DNA from: Paracoccaceae bacterium
GTDB taxonomy: Bacteria; Pseudomonadota; Alphaproteobacteria; Rhodobacterales; Rhodobacteraceae
Assembly: GCA_003511785.1 (NCBI GenBank)
Contig: DOIS01000364.1
Span: 1-5,594 of the forward strand
Direction: 5' to 3'
Length of the DNA stretch: 5,594 bases
The number at the start of each line of letters is the position of its first letter. The stretch's first letter is position 1. Positions 1 through 4,549 of the stretch are shown in pieces. A model generated the notes under the pieces. The model was not told where the DNA came from. It did not search any database and worked only from the letters and a program-made list of their open reading frames with translations. The translations under genes were made by a program, and so were the position numbers.

Positions 1-22
1 CAGACGTGTGCTCTTCCGATCT
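1..22. other. Illumina TruSeq adapter remnant (artefact)
   Basis: The first 22 bases, CAGACGTGTG followed by CTCTTCCGATCT, are identical to the 3' end of the TruSeq read-2 adapter as I know it. The match ends exactly at GATCT, where adapter ligation joins the insert. This is library sequence left on a contig end. The reading frame of the downstream gene runs through it without a stop, so automated annotation could wrongly extend that protein into the adapter. Confidence 0.96.
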
Positions 23-267
23 CTCGCGCGGGCGACAGCACCGAGTTCGCCCACGCCGCGGCGCTGTTCTTTCAGTCACGCAAGGACCGCAAGCTGCGCG
101 AGGCGTACGAGCACCATATCGACGAGGAGGAGGAGGACCTCTTCGCGCGCGCCCGCGAGGTCCTGAGCCGCGACGAGATCGACAGGGCCGGGCCCGCCTT
201 CGACGAGCGCAAGGAGGAAGAGCGCGGCTTGATCGCGGAAAAACGCGCCGAGGCGTTGGAGGAGTAG
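23..267 (+). CDS. Hemerythrin-type HHE domain protein, C-terminal part (5' end missing)
   Basis: Only the last 80 complete codons are present, from codon 25-27 to the TAG at 265-267; the start lies beyond the contig end. The translation reads RAGDSTEFAHAAALF, then a basic stretch, then EHHIDEEEEDLFARA and a charged tail ending in EALEE. A His-rich, Glu-rich helix of the form H-x-x-x-E-E-E-x-L-F is typical of the last helix of the four-helix hemerythrin/HHE cation-binding domain, whose His and Glu residues bind a di-iron centre. Such proteins bind oxygen or iron, or take part in redox stress responses; the exact role cannot be told from this fragment. The missing part should hold the first His/Glu pairs. 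The tail after the HHE helix is very rich in Glu, Lys and Arg. The gene converges on aspS across the repeat region. The frame is supported by GC-ending codons and by the domain match. An unrelated helical protein is possible but less likely. Confidence 0.65.
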
Positions 268-423
268 AGCGCGATCCCGCAGAACGGCGTGGTGGGTCCG
301 TCTCTCTGGCTTGCAGACGCGTCGCGGACGCTGTTTCGGCGTCATCAGGTCACGTCCAGTGGGCGAGGGTTCAAGCGCCACCGGGTCGGACCAAATGGTC
401 GGCGGGGCACAGTTCCGCCCCGG

Positions 424-446
424 TCGGACGGACAGAGCCCGTCCGA
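424..446. repeat. Hairpin of repeat unit 1
   Basis: TCGGACGG (424-431) pairs perfectly with CCGTCCGA (439-446) around a 7-base loop. A short stem GGCGG (401-405) with CCGCC (415-419) lies just before it. This is the first structured hairpin beyond the stop of the hemerythrin-type gene, about 160 bases downstream. It has no T-run on either strand. Confidence 0.7.
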
Positions 447-569
447 TGCTCAGAGTTCCCGAGAAGTTTCGCGCTCGACGAGTTCGCTCGAACAACAGGT
501 CGTGTGTTGTGTCGCCTTCCGGGCAGCCAGAGGGGCGTCAGCTATTGCTACCGATCGGGCCGAATGGTC

Positions 570-614
570 GGCGGGGCCGATCCCGCCCCGGTCGGACGGG
601 CAGAGCCCGTTCGA
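570..614. repeat. Paired hairpins of repeat unit 2
   Basis: GGCGGG (570-575) pairs with CCCGCC (582-587) over a 6-base loop. TCGGACGGGC (592-601) then pairs with GCCCGTTCGA (605-614), with one G-T wobble and a 3-base loop. The arrangement is the same as in units 1 and 4. The wobble change leaves the stem intact, a weak hint that the fold matters. Confidence 0.7.
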
Positions 615-735
615 TGCGCAATGGTCCGGCGGGATCACGCGCGGGATCGGGTCTTCGGGTCTTCGATGAATAACAGGTCGGCCGATGTGTAGCCATCAAA
701 GCGAGCAAAGAGGCGCCAATGATCGCGCCCTTGGT

Positions 736-789
736 CGAGGTCGGCGCCAAAGCCCCGCCTCGGCTGGACGGGCGCAGCCGGTTCGAGCC
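736..789. repeat. Degenerate paired hairpins of repeat unit 3
   Basis: CGAGG (736-740) can pair with CCTCG (758-762), with an inner GGC (743-745) and GCC (752-754). The second hairpin keeps GGACGGGC with the GCA loop and GCC, but several stem positions no longer match; an outer GGCT (762-765) with AGCC (786-789) remains. This is the most decayed of the four copies. Confidence 0.5.
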
Positions 790-907
790 TTGGTCAGCCT
801 GCGAGATCACGACGCGATCCCGGTTTACTTCATGCACGACATGCGGCGCCAACGGGTCACGCCCAACGGCTCTCCTTTGAGGCGCCACAGGATCGAGCCC
901 GGGGGGT

Positions 908-955
908 CGCGGGGGCGCAGCCCCCGCGCCGGTCGGACGGGCGCAGCCCGTCCGA
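908..955 (-). terminator. Double hairpin behind aspS, probable transcription end
   Basis: Two perfect stems follow the aspS stop codon in the direction of transcription. The nearer has a 10-bp stem, TCGGACGGGC (933-942) with GCCCGTCCGA (946-955), and a GCA loop; it begins 6 bases past the stop. The farther has a 9-bp stem, CGCGGGGGC (908-916) with GCCCCCGCG (920-928), also with a GCA loop. There is no clear T-run on the minus strand, so it is not a classic intrinsic terminator. It could still stall polymerase or protect the mRNA 3' end. It is also the fourth unit of the repeat array and could serve transcripts from either side. Confidence 0.5.
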
Positions 956-961
956 AACCGT

Positions 962-2944
962 TCAGTCCTCCCGCGGGATCACCCGCAGGCCCAGTTCCAT
1001 CAACTGGTCGCTGGTGGGCTCGGAGGGCGCATTCATCATCAGGTCCTCGGCGCGCTGGTTCATCGGGAACATGATGACCTCGCGGATATTCGCGGTCTCA
1101 GCCAAGAGCATCACGATCCGGTCGATGCCTGCCGCGCAGCCGCCATGCGGCGGCGCGCCATAGCGGAAGGCGTTGACCATGCCGCCGAACCGTTTCTTCA
1201 CCTCGTCCTCGCCGTAGCCGGCCAGTTCGAAGGCCTTGAACATGATGTCGAGCCGGTGGTTCCGGATCGCGCCCGACACGATTTCATAGCCGTTGCAGGC
1301 CAAGTCGTATTGATAGCCCAGCACCTCCAGCGGGTCGCCGTCGAGCGCCTCGACCCCGCCTTGCGGCATCGAGAACGGGTTGTGCGAGAAATCCACCGCG
1401 CCGGTCTCGTCGTCCTTCTCGTACATCGGGAAATCGACGATCCAGGCAAAGGCGAAACGCGTGTGGTCGGTCAGGCCCAGTTCCTCGCCGATCACGTTGC
1501 GCGCGCGGCCCGCTACTGCCTCGAACGACTTGGGCTTGCCGCCCAGGAAGAAGGCCGCGTCGCCCTTGCCCAGGCCCAGTTGCTGGCGGATCGCCTCGGT
1601 GCGCTCGGGGCCGATATTCTTGGCCAGCGGGCCTGCGGCTTCGTAATCTCCGAATTCGGCATCGATGATACGACCCGCACGCAAAACACTTTCCGCGTCG
1701 CCAGATTCAAGCAGAGAAGCGATTGTTTCTATCGTTTTTTTTCGTTCATCTTCTTTGGACCAATCTCGCAACAATTCTGCTGCCGCGCTAGGTTTTTCTC
1801 CTAAGTATGCGGACCGAAGTGCTCGGCGGATTTTCCGATCCGCTTCGCCAGTTCCCCGCTCCCGCCAGAAGATATACCCCATCCCCGGCAGCCCTTCCTT
1901 CTGGGCATAGGCGTTCATCCGGTCGCAGAACTTGCGCGAGCCGCCGCCCTTGGCGGGAATGGCGCGGATCTCGGTGCCCTCCTGCTCGAGCAGCTTGGCG
2001 AAGATGGCAAAGCCCGAGCCGCGGAAATGCTCGGAGACGTCCTGCATCTTGATCGGGTTGCGCAGGTCCGGCTTGTCGGTACCATACCAGAGGGCTGCGT
2101 CGCGATAGGAGATCTGCGGCCAGTGCTTGTCCACCGTCTTGGCCCCGCCGAACTCCTCGAACACGCCCTCGATCACCGGCTGGATCGTGTCGAACACGTC
2201 CTGCTGCTCGACGAAACTCATCTCCATGTCGAGCTGGTAGAAATCGGTGGGCGAGCGGTCGGCGCGCGGATCCTCGTCGCGGAAGCACGGCGCGATCTGG
2301 AAATACTTGTCGAAGCCCGACACCATGATGAGCTGCTTGAACTGCTGCGGCGCCTGGGGCAGTGCGTAGAACTTGCCCGGGTGCAGGCGCGAGGGCACCA
2401 GGAAGTCGCGCGCGCCCTCGGGGCTGGAGGCGGTGATGATCGGGGTCTGGAACTCGCGGAAGCCCTTGTCCCACATGCGCTTGCGCATCGAGGCCACCAC
2501 GTCCGAGCGCAGGGTCATGTTGCGCTGCATCGCCTCGCGGCGCAGGTCGAGATAGCGATAGCGCAGGCGGGTCTCCTCGGGGTATTCCTGGTCGCCGAAC
2601 ACCATCAATGGCAGCTCGTCGGCGCGGCCCAGCACCTCCATGTCGCGGATGAAGACCTCGATCTCGCCGGTGGGGATCTTGGCATTGATGAGGTCCGCGT
2701 CGCGTGCCTTCACCGTGCCGTCGATGCGGATGCACCATTCGGCGCGGACCTTCTCGACCTCGGCGAAGACCGGGCTGTCGGGATCGCACAGCACCTGGGT
2801 CACCCCGTAATGGTCGCGCAGGTCGATGAACAGCACACCCCCGTGATCTCGGATGCGGTGCACCCAGCCGGCGAGACGGACGCTCTCGCCCACCTCGGAC
2901 AGGGTCAGGTCGGCGCAGGTATGGCTGCGATAGGCATGCATCAT
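962..2944 (-). CDS. aspS: Aspartate--tRNA ligase (AspRS) with an extra internal segment
   Basis: This cytoplasmic class II synthetase charges tRNA(Asp) with aspartate using ATP. Residues 1 to about 110 form the OB-fold anticodon-binding domain (GWVHRIRDHGG, 26-36). Class II motif 1 is near GFREFQTPII (161-170), the active-site loop near LPQAPQQFKQ (195-204), and motif 2 is FRDEDPRADR (221-230). The GAD insertion domain spans very roughly 295-435 and motif 3 is GGCAAGIDRI (601-610). His34 sits where non-discriminating AspRS enzymes carry His, so the enzyme may also charge tRNA(Asn) for later amidation; that part is inference. The protein has 660 residues, about 70 more than usual, owing to one AT-richer block at about 367-435 (separate entry). 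Two ATG codons are adjacent (2944 and 2941). AGGGG at 2950-2954 lies 5 bases before the first and 8 before the second; the second gives the family-typical MHAYRSHTC. Identification is certain. Confidence 0.98.
   Translation of the reverse strand: MMHAYRSHTCADLTLSEVGESVRLAGWVHRIRDHGGVLFIDLRDHYGVTQVLCDPDSPVFAEVEKVRAEWCIRIDGTVKARDADLINAKIPTGEIEVFIRDMEVLGRADELPLMVFGDQEYPEETRLRYRYLDLRREAMQRNMTLRSDVVASMRKRMWDKGFREFQTPIITASSPEGARDFLVPSRLHPGKFYALPQAPQQFKQLIMVSGFDKYFQIAPCFRDEDPRADRSPTDFYQLDMEMSFVEQQDVFDTIQPVIEGVFEEFGGAKTVDKHWPQISYRDAALWYGTDKPDLRNPIKMQDVSEHFRGSGFAIFAKLLEQEGTEIRAIPAKGGGSRKFCDRMNAYAQKEGLPGMGYIFWRERGTGEADRKIRRALRSAYLGEKPSAAAELLRDWSKEDERKKTIETIASLLESGDAESVLRAGRIIDAEFGDYEAAGPLAKNIGPERTEAIRQQLGLGKGDAAFFLGGKPKSFEAVAGRARNVIGEELGLTDHTRFAFAWIVDFPMYEKDDETGAVDFSHNPFSMPQGGVEALDGDPLEVLGYQYDLACNGYEIVSGAIRNHRLDIMFKAFELAGYGEDEVKKRFGGMVNAFRYGAPPHGGCAAGIDRIVMLLAETANIREVIMFPMNQRAEDLMMNAPSEPTSDQLMELGLRVIPRED
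1640..1843 (-). other. 204-base in-frame insertion inside aspS
   Basis: This block encodes about 68 residues of AspRS (368-435), including RKIRRALRSAYLGEKPS and DERKKTIETIASLLESGD, which I do not recognise as part of the family. Bases 1681-1820 are about 46% G+C by hand count, well below the rest of the gene. About 42 of 67 codons end in A or T, among them TTA, ATA, three CGA and five AAA, whereas the flanking aspS codons end almost always in G or C. The hexamer GCTTCG occurs at 1638-1643 and at 1842-1847, exactly 204 bases apart. Deleting one period gives FWRERGTGEAAGPLAKNIG, the normal family sequence, and a 592-residue protein of usual length. The peptide looks helical and highly charged, so it may form a surface helical hairpin. 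It is too short for an intein and shows no long palindrome. Exact borders are uncertain by a few codons. Confidence 0.75.
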
Positions 2945-2979
2945 CGGGTCCCCTCGAACGGCGGCAAATATCCGCGCCG

Positions 2980-3008
2980 GATAGAACGTCCCATGGGGCG
3001 GAAGTCAA
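2980..3008 (-). promoter_or_regulatory. Sigma-70-like promoter of aspS
   Basis: On the minus strand TTGACT (3003-3008) is followed after 17 bases by TCTATC (2980-2985). The -35 box matches the consensus at five of six positions and the spacing is ideal; the -10 box is weak (three of six). Transcription would start near 2973, leaving a leader of about 30 bases that contains the AGGGG ribosome-binding site at 2950-2954. Confidence 0.5.
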
Positions 3009-3016
3009 GGGTGGGC

Positions 3017-3051
3017 CCGCGCCGGGCCGCTGCCCGATCCGCCCGGCGCGG
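3017..3051. promoter_or_regulatory. 11-bp perfect inverted repeat between the divergent genes
   Basis: CCGCGCCGGGC (3017-3027) and GCCCGGCGCGG (3041-3051) are exact reverse complements, separated by 13 bases. On the plus strand an A+T-rich stretch, GATAAATACTTT, follows. The element lies between the aspS promoter and the cfa-family gene, so it is at no gene end on either side. It could be a protein-binding dyad or a barrier between divergent units, or an RNA hairpin if a cfa transcript starts upstream of it. The function is unknown. Confidence 0.5.
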
Positions 3052-3134
3052 CCGATAAATACTTTCCCTTGCGTCAATTCTCTGCCAGACTGCCGCCCGG
3101 AAAAGCGACAGCACCGCAACGGTCAGCCAGCGAT

Positions 3135-3138
3135 GAGG
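3135..3138 (+). promoter_or_regulatory. Ribosome-binding site that decides the cfa start
   Basis: GAGG at 3135-3138 ends 7 bases before the ATG at 3146 but only 1 base before the in-frame GTG at 3140. The spacing favours ATG 3146 and excludes GTG 3140 as an efficient start. Confidence 0.65.
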
Positions 3139-3145
3139 CGTGCCC

Positions 3146-4381
3146 ATGTGGAAACAGGTTTTCGACCGGATGTTGTCCCGGCTCATCGTGATCGGCCGGC
3201 TCGGGGTGACGTTTCCCGATGGCACACGCGCACTCTATGGCCGTGACGAGGACAGTCTGCGCGGCGCGATGCAGGTTCTCGACGACCGTGCGTTGCGGCG
3301 CATGTGCCTCAAGCCCGAACTGGGCTTTGCCGAGGGCTACATGGCCGGCCGCGTCACCTTTCAGGGCAGCACGCTGGAAGACACCATGCGCCTGGCGATG
3401 CGCAACGTGGCCAGGGGCGGCCGGATGCCCCCCTGGGTGCGGCTGGCCGAACGGGCGCAGTTCCGGCTGCGCCCGGTCAAGCAGCGCAACACCGCGCTGC
3501 GCTCGCGGTTCAACGTGGCGCATCACTACGACATTTCCGACGATCTCTACCGGCTGTTTCTCGACCGGGACATGCAATACAGCTGCGCCTATTTCGCCGA
3601 TCCGAACACGTCGCTGGACGATGCGCAGGAGGCCAAGAAGGCGCATATCGCCGCCAAGCTCAGGATCGAGCCGGGGATGCGCGTGCTGGATATCGGCTGC
3701 GGCTGGGGCGGCATGGCGCTGACCCTTGCGCGCGATCACGGGGCGCGGGTGCTGGGCGTGACGCTGTCGGAAAACCAGCTGGCCGCGGCACGGGCACGGG
3801 CGGCCGAGGCGGGACTGGAGGGCCGGGTCGAGTTTCGCCTGGTGGATTACCGCGCGCTGGACGAGGCATTCGACCGGATCGTGTCGGTGGGGATGCTGGA
3901 GCATGTGGGCGTGCCGCAATACGGGGTCTATTTCGACAAGGTCTCGGACCTGCTGGCGCCCGAGGGGGTGGCCTTGATCCACACCATCGGGCGTTGCGGA
4001 CCGCCCACGATCCAGTCGGGTTTCCTCAACAAGTACATCTTTCCCGGCGGCTACGTCCCCTCGATGTCCGAACTGGCCCCGCCCATCGAAAGGGCCGGCC
4101 TGTGGCACCTGGATATCGAGATCCTGCGCCTGCACTACGCGCGCACCCTGCGCCACTGGCTGGCGCGGTTCGAGGCCAATCTGGACCGCGTGCGAGAGAT
4201 GTATGACGCGCAGTTCATCCGCATGTGGCGCTTCTACCTGGTGTCCTGCATCCTGTCCTTCGAGGAGTTCAACCAGGCGGTATTCCAGTTCCAACTGGGA
4301 CACGCGCGCGACGCGGTGCCGCTGACGCGCGACTATCTCTACCAAGCCGCCGCCCCGACCTGGCAATACGCCGCCAAGTAA
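3146..4381 (+). CDS. cfa: Cyclopropane-fatty-acyl-phospholipid synthase family methyltransferase
   Basis: The family transfers a methylene group from S-adenosylmethionine onto the cis double bond of unsaturated phospholipid acyl chains at the inner membrane, which stabilises the membrane under acid or stationary-phase stress. From ATG 3146 the protein has 411 residues, slightly longer than the E. coli enzyme (382). An N-terminal lipid-binding part (1 to about 115) precedes a Rossmann methyltransferase domain with the SAM loop VLDIGCGWGG (180-189). Residues matching the E. coli bicarbonate-binding active site are all present: Cys147 in MQYSCAYF, Glu252 in GMLEHVG, His279 in IHTIG and Tyr331 in LHYARTL. 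NKYIFPGG (295-302) is also typical. There is no signal peptide or membrane helix. It is divergent from aspS and 168 bases ahead of carB. A related role in methylating unsaturated or furan fatty acids, as known for CFA-like enzymes in Rhodobacter, cannot be excluded. No convincing promoter was found. Confidence 0.92.
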   Translation: MWKQVFDRMLSRLIVIGRLGVTFPDGTRALYGRDEDSLRGAMQVLDDRALRRMCLKPELGFAEGYMAGRVTFQGSTLEDTMRLAMRNVARGGRMPPWVRLAERAQFRLRPVKQRNTALRSRFNVAHHYDISDDLYRLFLDRDMQYSCAYFADPNTSLDDAQEAKKAHIAAKLRIEPGMRVLDIGCGWGGMALTLARDHGARVLGVTLSENQLAAARARAAEAGLEGRVEFRLVDYRALDEAFDRIVSVGMLEHVGVPQYGVYFDKVSDLLAPEGVALIHTIGRCGPPTIQSGFLNKYIFPGGYVPSMSELAPPIERAGLWHLDIEILRLHYARTLRHWLARFEANLDRVREMYDAQFIRMWRFYLVSCILSFEEFNQAVFQFQLGHARDAVPLTRDYLYQAAAPTWQYAAK

Positions 4382-4462
4382 GGTGCGCGCGCCCGGCGCG
4401 GCGCGTTTCTCCGGGCCATGCGTCGCCAACCGGGGCGCGACGGTTTCCCGCGCCGATACGGG

Positions 4463-4490
4463 TTGCACCTTTCCAGACCATCCCTATAAC
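4463..4490 (+). promoter_or_regulatory. Sigma-70-like promoter of carB
   Basis: TTGCAC (4463-4468) is followed after 16 bases by TATAAC (4485-4490). The -35 box matches four of six consensus positions and the -10 box five of six. Transcription would begin near 4497, giving a carB leader of about 53 bases. This suggests that carB is transcribed separately from the upstream cfa-family gene. Confidence 0.6.
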
Positions 4491-4503
4491 GCAGGAAAAT
4501 TTG

Positions 4504-4518
4504 GGCGCGGGCCGCGCC
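4504..4518 (+). promoter_or_regulatory. Small hairpin in the carB leader
   Basis: GGCGCG (4504-4509) and CGCGCC (4513-4518) form a perfect 6-bp G+C stem with a 3-base loop. It lies between the likely transcription start and the ribosome-binding site, followed at once by the small dyad TGACTCGTCA (4519-4528). There is no T-run or leader ORF, so attenuation is not supported. A role in mRNA stability or protein binding is possible. Confidence 0.35.
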
Positions 4519-4537
4519 TGACTCGTCACATAGCCGC

Positions 4538-4544
4538 GAAGGGG
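4538..4544 (+). promoter_or_regulatory. Ribosome-binding site of carB
   Basis: GAAGGGG (4538-4544) ends 5 bases before the ATG at 4550. It supports that start, which also gives the usual CarB N-terminus MPKRTDI. Confidence 0.7.
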
Positions 4545-4549
4545 CCGTC

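Larger units (their letters stand above)
268..961. repeat. Non-coding convergent region with four degenerate ~170-base direct-repeat units
   Basis: I see no gene here. Open frames exist on both strands but lack family resemblance and repeat the same peptides (for example PPRSDGQSP twice) because the DNA repeats. The strongest repeated word is GGTCGGACGGGC and variants, at 422, 590, 762 and 931, with spacings of 168, 172 and 169 bases. Each copy is preceded by a second GC-rich hairpin (401-419, 570-587, 736-762, 908-928). In copies 3 and 4 a block like AGGCGCCA lies about 50 bases upstream (711, 879), with weaker forms at 373 and about 532. Approximate units are 371-530, 531-708, 709-875 and 876-960. 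Units 1 and 2 also share AACAGGTCG (494, 672), and units 2 and 3 share G-C-G-x-GATCAC (629, 801). The units have diverged, so this is an old array. Its function is unknown. Confidence 0.75.

Noticed and set aside
6..692. Plus-strand open frame of 228 codons at the window start
   Set aside because: It begins in the adapter, runs in the wrong frame across the hemerythrin-type gene, and continues into the repeat array; its translation is Arg/Gly-rich.
371..960. CRISPR array
   Set aside because: Repeats are degenerate, about 170 bases apart and hairpin-rich, with no short identical repeats, uniform spacers or cas genes.
289..1074. Several open frames of 60-130 codons on both strands in the repeat region
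   Set aside because: They show duplicated peptides arising from the DNA repeat, no family resemblance and no convincing ribosome-binding sites; the last also overlaps aspS antisense.
1640..1843. Intein or Rickettsia-type palindromic element as explanation for the aspS insertion
   Set aside because: At 68 residues it is far too short for an intein and lacks splice motifs. Only tiny palindromes such as CGAATTCG (1651-1658) are present, not the long inverted repeat expected of the Rickettsia elements.
2027..3058. Long open frame of 343 codons on the plus strand opposite aspS
   Set aside because: It is antisense to a certain aspS gene, its translation is the His/Leu/Ala/Val/Glu-rich type expected opposite GC-rich genes, and it resembles no family.
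3035..3061. CGATCC and TAAATA as an RpoE-type or sigma-70 promoter for the cfa-family gene
   Set aside because: The boxes match poorly and the 15-base spacing does not fit the Rhodobacter RpoE pattern I know; not better than chance.
3056..3078. TTGACG and TATTTA on the minus strand as a second aspS promoter
   Set aside because: The spacing between the boxes is only about 10-12 bases, too short for sigma-70.
3140..3145. GTG at 3140 as start of the cfa-family gene
   Set aside because: The GAGG ribosome-binding site ends only one base before it; ATG 3146 has proper 7-base spacing.
4384..4454. Intrinsic terminator behind the cfa-family gene
   Set aside because: Several short GC stems can be drawn (for example 4391-4396 with 4411-4416, and 4434-4439 with 4449-4454), but loops are large and no T-run follows, so no single structure stands out.
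3074..4468. Minus-strand open frame of 464 codons opposite the cfa-family gene
   Set aside because: It is a shadow of a well-supported plus-strand gene, with low-complexity His/Gln/Arg-rich translation and no recognisable motifs.
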